Below, piece after piece: positions 39,517 through 51,023 of a DNA stretch of 64,000 nucleotides. The notes under the pieces are model-generated. The model was given only the letters and a program-made list of their open reading frames with translations, had not been told where the DNA came from and searched no databases. A program made the position numbers and the translations under genes. The DNA is from Pyrenophora tritici-repentis (taxonomy: Eukaryota > Ascomycota > Dothideomycetes > Pleosporales > Pleosporaceae). Numbering within the stretch: the stretch's first letter is position 1; every line of letters starts with the position of its first letter. The stretch is taken from positions 248,001 to 312,000 of the forward strand of contig NC_089398.1 of NCBI RefSeq assembly GCF_003171515.1. The letters are read 5' to 3'.

Positions 39517-40518
39517 CTATACTGCGAGCTTCGTCTTGTTCTTTTCAGCGTAGTAATCCTGCGCGATCTTCTGGGCCTACTCATCACCAAGCTCCTCAAA
39601 GATATCATTACCCCATCGCGATTGTACATTGAATCGCTTGTGTCTCTCTAACTTGCCCAATTGATCGAACGCGTCCGGTGGCAGTTCCTTGACTTGCATG
39701 TTGCTCTTGATTCGGCTTGAGGTAAAGCTCTTGGGTAGAACCACGGTGCCACGCTGAATACCCCAACTGGCGAGACCTAGACCGCCGTCCAAACCTAATC
39801 TGCGACCCAGAACACCCACAAGCTTATCGGCTACAGTACGCGGCTCGTCTGTTGGGTTGTTGCCAAGAGGCGAGTAAGCTTCCCCGACAAGGATCCCTTT
39901 ACTCTTGAAGAGAGCGGGCTGTTGGAGGTAGGGATGTGTTCAGATTGGGTTCACGGCAGACACCACGTCAGTCTTGGAAAGCAAGTCGTTCAAGTGACTA
40001 ATCATGAAGTTGGAGACGCCAATGGCGCAGATTTTTCCAGTGGGCAGAAATGTCTTCATGGCCTTGTAGGCGGTGGCAGAGTCAATGTCTACGAGATCGA
40101 AGACGCCGCTTTCGCGCAAAGGAGACCATTTACCTGGCTTTCCGTTGAAGGCTCCATTGTATTGTTAGTATGCCATGCGGAACTCTGAACAGACACCTGC
40201 CAGTGCATGAAGAATAGATCCGAGATATTCGATGACGTGATCCTGGAGCGACTTGTCTAGTGCACCCTCTACATCACCTTGTGCAGGCTTGATGTTCCAT
40301 AAACTACTAGTCAGGAAGATGTTAGAATGAGGAACGCCGCTTCTTCTGATGCCGTCGCGCAGTTCGGCTTCAACCCCGTAGATGACGGCGCAGCCGATGT
40401 GGCGATAGCTTATCTTGAGGACTATTTCCACCGCACGCTCAACCTCTCCACATTTTGCTTGCCATGTGCCGAAGCCGATAATCTGCGCACCTGTGTTGAG
40501 TGTGAAGTATGTAGGCAT
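39517..40518 (-). pseudogene. Aldo-keto reductase pseudogene
   Basis: The minus-strand translation from ATG 40518 follows an aldo-keto reductase over its length: 'YFTLNTGAQIIGFGTWQAK', 'SYRHIGCAVIYG', 'IFLTSSLWNIKPA', 'GDVEGALDKSL', then 'KICAIGVSNF', 'GEAYSPLGNNP', 'VLPKSFTSSRI' and a C-terminal 'AQKIAQDYYAEKN'. The family reduces aldehydes and ketones with NADPH. At least three stop codons interrupt it, including one in the region of the missing 'HWP' strand (near 40168), one before 'THPYLQQ' (near 39943) and one replacing Trp before 'AQKIAQD' (near 39577). The normal catalytic context is also altered ('HIGCAVIYG' where Asp is expected). Non-functional, with decay that partly looks like RIP. 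Confidence 0.85.
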
Positions 40519-42562
40519 GGACACATTGGCGGCGAACTTGATGGCGATAAATTGAAGATGGATGGAAGTCAATGCAATGGGATGATGAACTCGATGTCGC
40601 GACTGAGCTCAAACATGTAGCCACTTGGGCAAGATATATCACTGATTTCCATTTCCATTTCCATTACTTTGTCCTTGTACGTGAGGACGGAGGAAGATGT
40701 CGGAAATAGGTAATTACCGGAGGACGGCTCCACAGGAACCGCAGGCGCAATGGCTACCTAGGTACTAAACGCGTGGTAAGTCGTATGACAGCCCCGGGAT
40801 ACTTCATGAGTCGCACCTTTGCGTGCTTGAGTGCTGACTTGGCCTAGCGCGGCGACCTTCACCCGTGCAAATCAGTAACGCAAAAATTGCGACTCGGAAT
40901 GACACTTCTCGTGACCTTTCCAAAACATATTTCTTGAAGGACCAGTGTACTCCTCTGCCAGACACTTTAGGTAGTCGATATCCCTATAGCGGGATGTGAT
41001 AGATAGATCTTAATAAATACCTTAGTGTTTAGACTGTATGGGACAGAGAGCCAGATGGCCTTGGAGTAGATGAGGAGGGCAATCTAGCGATTGCCGACTA
41101 CAAGCACGTAGCCATACCAAATTTTGTATATTTGCAGCTCATCGTTAAATTTCCTCAAAGACAATTTCCTAGATGCAGACTCGTGTGCAACAGTCTTTAG
41201 TGTCATGAGGGACGAGTGTGTCGAAGATCTTGCTGCAGTTTCAATGCCTGTTTACCTTCACCTAGCTAACATCAACAAACAAATAGCAATCATTTAGTAC
41301 TATAGGGAAGAACGAATGATTCCCATAGTCAGTCGTGACAAGATTTCGAAACGAGTCTAAAAGATTACCTCATGAGCTGAAAGTATAAGCATCAGATTCG
41401 TTGTCTAACATGTCGCGGCACCAATATGCGGAGTAGTTACAATGCGATCTGTCTCCCAAAGACCGCCATAGCCCTCTGTAGTCGGCGGTTTCTGCTCACA
41501 TTAAGTCCCGCAGGCGATTGCTTATTTGTTCGCTAATCGCGAACAGCTAGGAGAAATGCGAGCGCGAGCGCAGCAACGCCTTGCAACTCTTGACCTCCAC
41601 TGCCAATATTCTAGTCGCCTGTGAGTCAGCTATGTTTTTCGGTATTCGGAATACGCTGGATAAGGACTTGGCTATCTCACGCAGAGTTTCAAAAAACTAG
41701 TTCTAGTAGCTAATTCTGCAGCCACTTCGGGACTAAGGTAGCTTTGTTCGCAGGCCTTGTCGATTGTTTTCGTGATAGACGTTCTAGTCGATTGCGAGTA
41801 GGAAGTAGAAATTTAGACTTCAAAGGAAATGCCGAAAGGTACATATTTCGACCTAATCCTCCACGAAGTACTAAGGAGCACGTTTGCACACGACGCGCTC
41901 ATTCTCCAAAAGCATATTAACTATTTAATCGATTCCAGGACTATTATTAAAGAGTCGAATAGATGCGTTGACTTGCTTGACAGTCTTCGGGCACTTGTAG
42001 GCGTACAACCTGGCATAACGTTCTTAGTATTCTGCTGATATTCAATGCATTTATCTGCAAACAGTGTTTTATATTTCATTGACGAGCCATGCGGTTTATG
42101 CTGCGGCTTCAAAGAGTACTCGCCATTGCTCTACGATACTGCGCGTGTCCTAGCACTTAGAGGGGGACATGATTAAGGAATATTTCTAGACCGCGACTGA
42201 ACTAGCATTAGACGGTTCATGTCAAAGGTTTAGATGTACGCTCAGCTTTGCGCTTATTGTACGCCACCATCCTAACGCCTTGATTATGAGATGATGTCCT
42301 ATCGCGGTGCGTGAACAGTTTACACATGTGGAAAATCCAAAGATCAAAAATAGTTTGTATCGCAAGGCGGCAAATAGTGTATGCGAGTTATTTCCCAAGA
42401 ACAAAAATAGACTGCAAGGTATAGCAACTAGAGATGGTGAACCGTGACAGTGACGCAAATATAGGTGATATGTTAGTAGTAGGATAGATTGATTCTATTA
42501 TACATTATCGCTACTAACGTTCCTGACAAACATCGCCCGATCCGTTCTTCTTGTCAGTCCAC
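40519..42562. other. Gene-poor stretch, nothing identified
   Basis: Two kilobases with only short frames. A 'tttccatttccatttccatt' hexamer run sits near 40648-40667. I recognise no transposon remains. Confidence 0.4.
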
Positions 42563-42991
42563 CTAGCTGTATTGGCACGACCCAGGCGCAAACTCTCCAC
42601 ATCTGTATGTATAGGTCACCAACGGTCCACCGGCTCGGTCCGGGTGTGATTCTTCAATGTTGGCTCGAGCTCCTGCATCAAGGTTCCGACAGAGACTGCA
42701 CACGTTCGGCAGCCGCCCGTTTACTACGCCGGTGTCCGCTGGAGAAATGCGATCACCGCCTTGATTGTAACATATGCTCGCAGCGATCGCGTCGCGGACA
42801 TGATTGATGGCATTATTGGTAGCAGCATCTTGAGTAAGCTCGTGGTCGTAGTAGATGGCACAGGTGAAATCCTTCGTCCTGGCGGCGACCAGGAGGGGGG
42901 CGACGAGAAGAGCGGTGATAGCTGCGAGACGCCTAGATAATAGTTTAGTATAGGTGGTTATAGAAGCTTCTTTAGGGTGGTAGGCTTACAT
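42563..42991 (-). CDS. Small secreted cysteine-rich protein, effector candidate (start codon split by an intron)
   Basis: Minus strand, exons 42991-42990 and 42932-42563. The first exon contributes only AT of the start codon; a 57-bp intron (GTAAG..CTAG) follows, and the next exon supplies the G. The result is an uninterrupted 123-aa protein. It starts with a signal peptide ('MRLAAITALLVAPLLVAA', cleavage near 18/19), so it should be secreted. Six cysteines (25, 55, 79, 82, 112, 120) would allow three disulfides. No family is recognised. Small size, even cysteine number, a signal peptide and a location in a gene-poor, transposon-rich region are the usual marks of fungal effector candidates, but nothing here proves a role in a host. 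A longer 5' untranslated exon lies to the right of 42991. Confidence 0.65.
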
Positions 42992-45900
42992 TGTAATAGG
43001 TAGGGAGTAGTAGTTTGTAGAAATTCGGCGGGGTGGCGAGACTATAGATGTTCGGTGGGTAGAGGACTAGAGTGGTGACTTTGTTGGGTGAAGATGGAAT
43101 TCCCTGAAGTTATTAGGAATACTTATATATCACTGTTCTCCCTAATGAAAGGCTTTGCCGAGCCTTTTACGGTCTTACCGCCTATCACCGTCATCGCTTA
43201 GGGCCTTTTACGATTATTTCTAGGCAATCTAGTAATAATCAGCGCCAATACTGAAGGTAACTTGCGACTGTAGTAGCAAAGCAGGAGAGACTTTAAACTG
43301 TGACATATATCTACAACACAATTGTTAGTTTTCGGCGTGTACACACGCAGGAGAGACCCTAAACTGTGGCATATGCCTAACAGACAATTACCAATATTTT
43401 CGATATGTACACATCCTATCTCTCAATGCTACAAAATGCATGCACAGCCTCGATCCTACATAGGAGCTTAGGTACTGTACGTACGTACTACAAATCTCCG
43501 ACCGAATCATGTATCGTCTTGGGCACGTTCCAATAGGAAAGAGTGCCGATGCATGCTATTATCCCGACGTCAGCCTCTCTGGGCCCTCGTCGATTACATC
43601 CCTTAATCCTGCTAAGGGAAGGTAAGTCTAAACTACCTTCTAAAGAGCTGCCCACATAGTTAAATATTAACTGCGCAATCCGCACATTAAACGACTTAAC
43701 CGTTAATTCCGCTAATATAGCTAGTACTAGAGCGATGTTAGAGAATCGCTAGAGAGGCCAAACACTATAAAGCGAGTTTAGTGAGGCTCAAGTCCAGGAT
43801 AACGCGCCACCTTCCGAGAACTCGGGAGACGCTCAGGCCCCTGCAACAGTGCTGACGCGATCGGCCTCACATCAGTCCAAGACCTGATCTATCACATGAC
43901 ATCCCACGCAAAGCCCATATGTAGCCTATATTGATTGTACTTGCCAAGCTCTACTTGGCGAAACTTTTCGAATGACACATTACACACATGTCCTTTGCAT
44001 GATCACGATGCTCGCGAAAGCATACGTACGACGACACTGGCCATCCTCAAATACTGCCCGCAATTTTCTCCGGCCGCTACAGTAGGCGAGGATTCTATAG
44101 GACTTTCCGCCTAGCTAAGCGGCACAAAATGCACTGTAAAGATGATGTTTTAGTTAGAGCAGTAGTACATAACGCGACATCGTGAGCGCATTATGCCTCT
44201 GAAAATTTGAAAAATTTAATAGATCTAGAATAAGTACATTTAGAGTCTAGATTATTGTTAGGTCACATACGGGAATCCGAAGCGATCATAGTAAGATGAT
44301 AATGTACTTGCGTCATCGCCACGATCGGAGCTAGCATCGCAGACGCAACCGCGCTTACTTCTGCACAAAATTACCGCCGACTAGGTATCTAGGCATTGTT
44401 TAATCGCCTAAAAGGGCCACCGCTTGTTATAAAAGATTCTAGGCATAGACCCTATCTAGCCTGTATAGATTGTACCTGCTAAGTATTTTACTCGGCAGAC
44501 CTTTTTAAATCCTATGTTGTACCCACACCCTTGCACTGCCACCCTCGTATATGTAGACATTCATGAGGCTACTTTTCTTAATATAGCCAAGCTCTAGAAC
44601 ACGGTCTCTCCGTCGTGCGTCATTTGATGAGTTGGCCACATCCGGTAGCTCCGCCACGTCGTCGTCGTCGGCGTCTACGACAGTCGCGTCCGTCATGACA
44701 TCTTCTTGGCCCGCAGACACAGTGGAGCTCCTCAACACGTTCTCAGTGAGACCTATAGACTTCCCTTGAAAACGCGAAAAAATCATTGCAGACATTCACG
44801 CCTCCGCCCAATCAATGCCTTTCGTAAGCTCGTATTACACTCCAGAATAGGCGAGAGATTATCTTCGTAGATACGCAAAACTGCAGACGTCCAGCCGCCA
44901 AGCGGAGTACTTAAATCGATCTATTTCCTCCTAGTCTGCTGGATCCTTCAACATTAGCCCTATTTCACTATAAACAAGCCCTCTCTATTCCAATGTGTCA
45001 AGCGTCAAGGTTGGGGAGAATCATGTCGTATTAGAGCTATTGGAAAGAGGTCTATATACGCAGTGGGAAGAGGGAGTGAAGCAGCTAGGGCGTAAAGGTA
45101 CAAGCGGGTAAATGGGTGGCTGCCTGGTTGCCTAAGGAGGAGCCAAGGGATAAGCCCTATGGCCGACACAATGTTACCTCTAACATTGACACAATGCACT
45201 ACCAATACTTCTTCTTATCATTTTCTGGACATGTAAGCACACGGTCGAATGCGCAAAAAAATCTATGTAAGGAGGAAATGCCCAGACACCCGAAAATAGT
45301 TGGCAAGGATTGGGTGATGGCGTTGACTCTCGATCATTGACCGAATGTGATAACAACGTATGGAGAAAACAGTAGGATCCTCGATATTGAGATTGCTATT
45401 CCGTTTAAACGGCCCTTGGACTTCATCTCCTACACTACCGCGCTAGGCTTCTGTTTCACCGCATCGATATCTCCCCCGGATTCGTTCAAAACCACCATTG
45501 CAATAGAATCACGTAGCTTGCTAGTCTGGTTTCCCCTCGCCTTCAGATCTGGTGGCATACTCGGAGGTTAGACTTTTGTGGTAACATGCATACTTTTCTG
45601 CATGAGGGAAACAATGCTGCTCTTATCATAGCATTGCTCTTGAAGATGTGTAAAGTATATCACACCAGCCAAGCGCAGTAAAATCCAAAGGCGAGCAACT
45701 CAACACCATCATTATAAAAGATCATTTTGGGGCGGACAACACGATGAGACAAAGCTTCTCCCACAGGGCTTAGTTCCCCTCCCATAACGCAGGCAAAAGT
45801 ATACCTCAGCTCCATGATCACTCGAGTGAGACAGTGTCGCAAAATGAGCTTAATACCAAAACAACAGACCATGTTTTATCATGTGAGTACATTCACTAGC

Positions 45901-46102
45901 AAATCGCACACAATCAACATTGAGGCAACAAGATGTATTGACCTTTCTAATCAAATGGTGTTACAAGAGTTCAATACCAGCTAGACATTTCCTAACCGTC
46001 ACTGAACCGCGCATGTTGGATGCGATGCGACTTCCAGATTGCCAAACTTGCAAATGTTCATTTATTGACTGCCGCCGCCGCCGCCATCCAGCACTCGGGC
46101 GT
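42992..46102. other. Gene-poor stretch between the two small secreted proteins
   Basis: Three kilobases with no supported gene. It contains a diverged tandem duplication (43281-43414) and a loosely similar pair near 43925-43985 and 44460-44520 ('attgattgtacttgcc' against 'atagattgtacctgct'). Base composition and scattered 'ctag' suggest old, mutated repeats. Confidence 0.4.
43281..43414. repeat. Diverged tandem duplication (about 66 bp x 2)
   Basis: Units starting gcaggagagac at 43281 and 43347 share 'aaactgtg.catat' and 'gtgtacaca'-like ends, with many transitions between copies. Confidence 0.65.
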
Positions 46103-46408
46103 TTAAGCGCAGGCACCGAACTTGCAGTGTTCACAGTGCTGCTTTCGGGTCCAGACGTTGTTGACGCATTGGATCTATGGGAGTTAGCAAAAACGCTTGG
46201 CTAAGTGTGGTATTGCCACATTTGTGTGGGCGACAATGGGGAGATGGGACATAGGCATGGCGAAACTTACGACGTAGTTGTCGTCGCCGCATCGCTGGGC
46301 TCCAGCGCATGTCTGATCGCAGCTGGATCCAGTCCTGTATGGGCCGTTGGGGCAAGCCACGGCGGTGGTGGCGAGGAAAAGAGCGGTGATGATGGTGGTG
46401 AACTGCAT
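46103..46408 (-). CDS. Small secreted cysteine-rich protein, effector candidate (69 aa)
   Basis: Minus strand, exons 46408-46271 and 46174-46103 with a 96-bp GT..AG intron, giving 69 aa. The N-terminus is a signal peptide ('MQFTTIITALFLATTAVA', cleavage near 18/19). The mature part of about 51 residues holds eight cysteines (19, 30, 34, 40, 49, 60, 63, 68), enough for four disulfides. The spacing resembles small knotted secreted peptides, but I cannot assign a family. It is likely secreted and stable outside the cell. As with the 123-aa gene 3 kb away, it lies in transposon-rich, gene-poor DNA. A role in host interaction or antimicrobial activity is only inference. Confidence 0.7.
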
Positions 46409-47178
46409 GATTGCTGTAGAAGTTGTGTTTGGAGGATGTTTGGGTGATGGTGTTTGAGTGTGTGTGAGAGTGAGTTGATGATGCTACAAGAGAAGGGCTC
46501 GACAACTGGCTTTATACATGGCCAGAGTGATCAGCGCACGTCATGGCAATCGCCGTCGCTGTAGATCGTCTCAAGGCCGCCTGTTGCATGAACCGCGGTG
46601 TTGTCCGAGCATTTTTGCCCCCCACTTCTGCGGTGTCTAGTTTTCAGATTCTTGCGCCTCTAGTCGGAGTTGTAGTACGGATACAAGGCGTCCAAGGCCG
46701 GCATGAAAGCCGATCCTCATTCGCAGTGACGCTGAACCTCGGCGACGTTTTGATGCGATCTGCAATTTTCCTCCCGTGGGCATCTAAGATTCATTGCCGG
46801 GGGGCATGGATTGATGTCACTCCCTTTGATGTTTTGGTGGATGATGCAGTTCTCATCCGACTCTGTAAGGGATAATTTCCTTTACTGGATGACCATCTTC
46901 ATCCTTGCGGCTAACAGTAATGGAATTTCTGATTTTCATGCTATCGATTTCCTCCGTCACTGGATACGTATATTCTTCGGAGTCCCATCCGATGTCGACG
47001 TCAGCCTACCGCTGGGAGAGGCGTCCTTGGCTTCTGGGGAAGCTTTACTTGGCCTGTCCGGCGGGAGGCCTGGCGCGGGAGGCCTAACTTTAAATGCCCT
47101 AAGTCAGAGCGAGAAAAAACTTAGATCTAGTTAGGGATCTAACCAACAGCCAGCGAAACTGTTTGACATGCTGGTAAC
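46409..47178. other. Upstream region of the 69-aa gene; no other gene seen
   Basis: Contains the promoter of the minus-strand small secreted protein. Plus-strand frames at 46543-47134 have no recognised motif or splice pattern and were not called. Confidence 0.4.
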
Positions 47179-47306
47179 CAGACTCCGCAACAATCAATCG
47201 GATCGGCATGATTGATTCCTATCTAGGTTAAAGGCTGCCTAATGAAGTAATTCTTTAACCTATATAGGAATCAATCATGTCAATCGATTGATTGTTGCGG
47301 AGTCTG
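47179..47306. mobile_element. Non-autonomous hAT MITE (128 bp, fold-back) with 8-bp duplication
   Basis: The ends read CAGACTCCGCAACAATCAATC in both orientations, the same terminus as the hAT at 11600-14794. Perfect 8-bp duplications, ctggtaac, lie at 47171-47178 and 47307-47314. The two halves are inverted copies over about 55 bp each, so the whole element folds back. It has no coding capacity and presumably relies on the full-length hAT transposase. Confidence 0.95.
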
Positions 47307-47744
47307 CTGGTAACACATCCCAGTAAAAAGAGAACTATGCCGACAACAGGAATTATCTTATTCCGACTTCGCTAGGCTATCATGCTGTCTCATTCTCCCT
47401 TGTTCAAAGCTCAAGCGATCATCATCACGTTTTCAATCACTGGTACCTAATGCACTAACCTACGCCGCGTACAAGGCATCCCACGCTTCCTCGCTAGATC
47501 TACCCAAAGCCGTCATTGCTGTACCTGAGCAGCCTCATGCAGTTTAGATCCGACGATCTAGCCCAGCACCGGCACTGAGCATTAGCTTCCACGCCTCCAT
47601 ATTTCTTCTTCCGGTAGCCTTTGCGCTACTTCGTCACTACTTTGACTGGGTCGCATTACGCGTTCACGTTACCACGTAAGCGGGTGGAGCGTCTCTAGTT
47701 CGCAGTTCGCGATGAAGACGGTTGTGCAACCGTGGTGAGACTAT

Positions 47745-47906
47745 CACAGTCCGCAACAATCAATTAAGTGGGTCCTAGAAGGTTCAGATTGGATTGATTG
47801 ATTACCGCTTTAAGCCTAGTAGTTACCTATAGGAGTTTAAGCCCTACCTAGATAGGTAAGTGGGTCTAGGAGAGTGACCGGATTGAATTGATTGTTGCGG
47901 AGTCTA
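47745..47906. mobile_element. Non-autonomous hAT MITE (162 bp) with 8-bp duplication
   Basis: Perfect 8-bp duplications, gagactat, at 47737-47744 and 47907-47914. The termini are CACAGTCCGCAACAATCAATT on the left and, inverted, TAGACTCCGCAACAATCAATT on the right. These differ from the canonical CAGACTCCGC tip at a few bases, so this copy is older than the one at 47179. No coding capacity. Confidence 0.9.
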
Positions 47907-47914
47907 GAGACTAT

Positions 47915-48815
47915 TGAGAGTCTAAGACTAGTTCGTGGCATGTTGAGAGAGAAGGAGCGGATGAACATGGGATTCATTAGGCGCCGAAGTAGAAAGCTAA
48001 TCTTGGTAACTAGCTAGCCGGCTTCTTCCGTCGCAATAATTGCGTAACTAGGTTAAGCGTACCGGCACAGTTAGACATCTGACAGCATCTGTGCTTCAAG
48101 GCGGGTGCGTATATGATGCAGCTTCGACTTATTTTCTCCGCGGAATTGCTAGTCATTTTCTTCTACCCTCTTTTTAGGAAACCACAGCGCCCTTGATAGA
48201 TGCAACGAAGAGGCGGAAAACAATATCCGCAGATGACAAAGTGCCAACTATACCACTTCCACCAGTCAAGCTCGTTCCTTCATACCTTATCCCCCATCCC
48301 CCATCCCTCACCTCTGACCTCCTACCTCGCCTCTCCCACCTCACCTCCCACCTCTGGCTTACCCTACCTACCATAACCCTCTATAGCCCTACATTTCTTC
48401 CTTGTATCTACGAATATACGTGACGTACACCATGCCTCCATACGACTATAGAAAACAAAACAGAATATCTAAAAGCCTAGCAAGACACGTAGATGTAATT
48501 AAATGTCGCGAGAGTGGATAAAAGATGTATCAACATCACAATATACAACACCAACAAGTCCGCTCTATTGATAAAACATGCAAAACATATCAATCCGAAA
48601 AGAATATTGGAATTAACCTCAACAACAACAACCTTATTACCACGACACCAACATCACAAACGCCAATATCGCAAAACCAGCCATATCCAGCGAATGTAAC
48701 CCCATCATTGTGCGTTTAGTTTCGTAAAAGAGTGGTATCATGCAACCCCAACCCCAACCCCCCAAACACGCCCCAAATCTAAGTCAAAAGAAAAACAAGA
48801 AATCCACCTCCTCGC
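47915..48815. other. Intergenic stretch with a pyrimidine-rich tract
   Basis: No gene is seen. A C/T-rich run (about 48287-48360, repeats of cctccc/cacctc) stands out. Confidence 0.4.
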
Positions 48816-51023
48816 CTACAACTTCCCCGCATTCCTACAAACCATAACAACAACGCCCGACACAATCTTAAAAAAGATTCTCACAACCCACACTACCGTC
48901 CTAAACGCGAGGCTAATAACCGCAATCAGTGTTCTCGCTACGAACGGTAGCTTCCTCTCCTCCCCATCGCCATCGTCAGCTTTGGTCTTCTTCTTCTCAG
49001 ACGACGACGACGAATACTTATCCTGACCATACCACTCACCAAGCTCGATATCTTTATCGAAACTGGGTTTGCGACTTGTGGATTCACTGCCCCGCGTTGT
49101 TGGCGTTGTGGTCGTGGTCGTCGTACTACGAAAGCTATTCGCGAATTTCCGCAGCCCCTTGCTCGAAAGCGGTGGTCTGACGGGTTTCCCACCACCACCG
49201 TGGAAGCCCTCGACGAAGGAATCTTTAAACGCCTTCGCTGTGTCTTCTTTTTGGTGGGTGAGTGTGAAACTAGGCGGTGGCGCTTCAAAAGTCTCCTGGT
49301 TGTTGCGGGCCTTACGCCCACGTGTAGCTTCAGCAATAGCGACAGCAAGCAAGGCCGAAGCAACCACGTCGACGAGAAACGGATTGCCGAAACGAGTTAA
49401 AGCGCCAAGGTTGAGCGTGAGAGCGTCATTGGTAAAGTCGAGGCGGGCGAGCATCGCGTCGTCGGCGATGGCGTCGGGGTTGGTGGGCAGTTGAGTGACG
49501 GACATCTCAGAGGGCGTCATGGACGTGGGACGATTTGTACCATCGAGGCGTGGCGGGGGCGGCAGCGGTGAAAAAGCATTAGTCCTAGGTGTAGTGGGCG
49601 AGAGAACATATGGGTTTAGCACCGTGATACACGCAGGTTTGCGACCCGTGGCTTGTGCTGTAAGCGGCATGTTGTGGCCGTAAAACGCCGTCACGGGCCG
49701 TGTGGACGGCTGGTTGATGACGGAGCAGTCGCCTTCGAGGGAGATGGGAAAGTTACCGAGAGTGGGGTGGTGTAATTGGTATGACCCCTCCGAAGGCAGG
49801 TGCGCCGCCCATGGATTCGCTTGTTGTTGGGGGTTATCCTGAGTCCAGGCCAGAGCACAGCATTCGCGTTGCGCGGTTCCTGCTAGGACATCTTCGGCAA
49901 GTCGTTGTGCAGCTGGTGACTGCGCGCCGGGATCCGACAAGGCTAGACGCGAGGCGGCGGGAGAGTTGGCCGCTGCATCAAGTGCCTGAAGCGCGGCAAG
50001 CTTTGGGTATATGGTGGTAAGGAGGGTTGTCTCGTTTTGCTGTGCAGGATTAAAGGATCCAGTGTCGAGGGAAGGAGGAGCGATAAGATCCAGCTGAGCG
50101 ATGGGTAGTACTCGCGGTTGAGTGGGGTGGTGTCGCTGAATAAGAAGCTCATTCATTATGCTAGGAATCTCGTAGTCGCCTGCAAGATTCGACTGTGCCA
50201 TGGAGTAGAATGGCAGCGAGGGTGTAGTACCAAACGTGATGGTAGGATTGGCTGCTGTTGCGCGATGCATCCTTAACGTGTAGAGCTGCACTTCAGGCTC
50301 TTCTTGACCATTTGTAGCTAACCAGAGGTTGTCCAAAAGACTTGATGGCGTAAAGAAGGGTTTCGCTGGTGGAGGAGCGGACGAGGTAGTCAATCGGACG
50401 TTGTTGTGTGGCACATATGACTCGGAGTATGGCGAGCGGCTGATTTGTGCCCGCGGTAGCTGAGTTGGTGATGCTTGTGTAGGTTGATATGGCTGGCGCG
50501 AAAGAGGGACAGTAGGGTCGTAGATTGGAAACATTGACCGCATTGGTATCTCCTCTACCGGCGAGAAACTGCGTACCCGGGTAGCTGAACTATTCGCCCG
50601 TACCAGAGTCTGTGCTTCCGAGAAAGCAGGAGAGACTGCGCGATTTGGATCTGGAGACGTGTGTTGCTTGTCATTATCGCGGTAGAAGCTTTCTTGTCGA
50701 TCAAGTTGAGGAGAAGGCGCTTGTTGTGGGGGTGGAGAGAAATGAGGTCGACCAGTTGGTGTAGCTGCCCTGGTGGATACATGTGCTCTGGGCGGTGGTG
50801 CGATAGCTGGTGGAGGAGCCATTGGATTAGACGGCGATACAGGTACTGAATTGACTTGTATGACGAGTTCGTGAAAGTCAGCTGGCGGTCTTGTGCTAGT
50901 CGCACTATCTGTTGCTAGAGGGTCTGGTGTAGCAGTTTTTAGGCGTGGAGATGGTCTCCTGTTAGGGCTTGGTAGTCTTGGAGCCCTTGGTGGGGGAAAT
51001 AATTGAAGTGCTGGTCCAGCCAT
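48816..51023 (-). CDS. Proline-rich protein with a C-terminal membrane anchor, unknown function
   Basis: One open frame of 735 aa on the minus strand. The first 220 residues or so are rich in Pro, Ser and Thr and probably disordered. A middle region (about 225-480) has more ordered character ('LLDNLWLATNGQEEPEVQLYTLRMH', 'RECCALAWTQDNPQ', 'GNFPISLEGDCSVI'). A hydrophobic block of about 15 residues follows near 555-575 ('DVVASALLAVAIAEATRGRK'). The C-terminus ends with a long hydrophobic segment (about 700-728, 'AVISLAFRTVVWVVRIFF') and a short basic tail, which looks like a tail anchor. I recognise no family; the high coding consistency over 2.2 kb supports a real gene. Confidence 0.75.
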   Translation of the reverse strand: MAGPALQLFPPPRAPRLPSPNRRPSPRLKTATPDPLATDSATSTRPPADFHELVIQVNSVPVSPSNPMAPPPAIAPPPRAHVSTRAATPTGRPHFSPPPQQAPSPQLDRQESFYRDNDKQHTSPDPNRAVSPAFSEAQTLVRANSSATRVRSFSPVEEIPMRSMFPIYDPTVPLSRQPYQPTQASPTQLPRAQISRSPYSESYVPHNNVRLTTSSAPPPAKPFFTPSSLLDNLWLATNGQEEPEVQLYTLRMHRATAANPTITFGTTPSLPFYSMAQSNLAGDYEIPSIMNELLIQRHHPTQPRVLPIAQLDLIAPPSLDTGSFNPAQQNETTLLTTIYPKLAALQALDAAANSPAASRLALSDPGAQSPAAQRLAEDVLAGTAQRECCALAWTQDNPQQQANPWAAHLPSEGSYQLHHPTLGNFPISLEGDCSVINQPSTRPVTAFYGHNMPLTAQATGRKPACITVLNPYVLSPTTPRTNAFSPLPPPPRLDGTNRPTSMTPSEMSVTQLPTNPDAIADDAMLARLDFTNDALTLNLGALTRFGNPFLVDVVASALLAVAIAEATRGRKARNNQETFEAPPPSFTLTHQKEDTAKAFKDSFVEGFHGGGGKPVRPPLSSKGLRKFANSFRSTTTTTTTPTTRGSESTSRKPSFDKDIELGEWYGQDKYSSSSSEKKKTKADDGDGEERKLPFVARTLIAVISLAFRTVVWVVRIFFKIVSGVVVMVCRNAGKL

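Noticed and set aside
41829..42038. 69-aa plus-strand frame
   Set aside because: No signal peptide, domain or intron support; probably chance.
42607..42807. Plus-strand 66-aa frame
   Set aside because: It lies opposite the small secreted protein at 42563-42991, which has a signal peptide, cysteines and a splice structure; the plus frame has none.
44505..44795. Minus-strand 96-aa frame
   Set aside because: It has an Asp-rich patch but no homology, no supporting splice sites and lies in decayed, gene-poor sequence.
46543..47134. Two overlapping plus-strand frames of about 110 codons
   Set aside because: No motif, no coherent splice model, and amino-acid composition typical of random translation.
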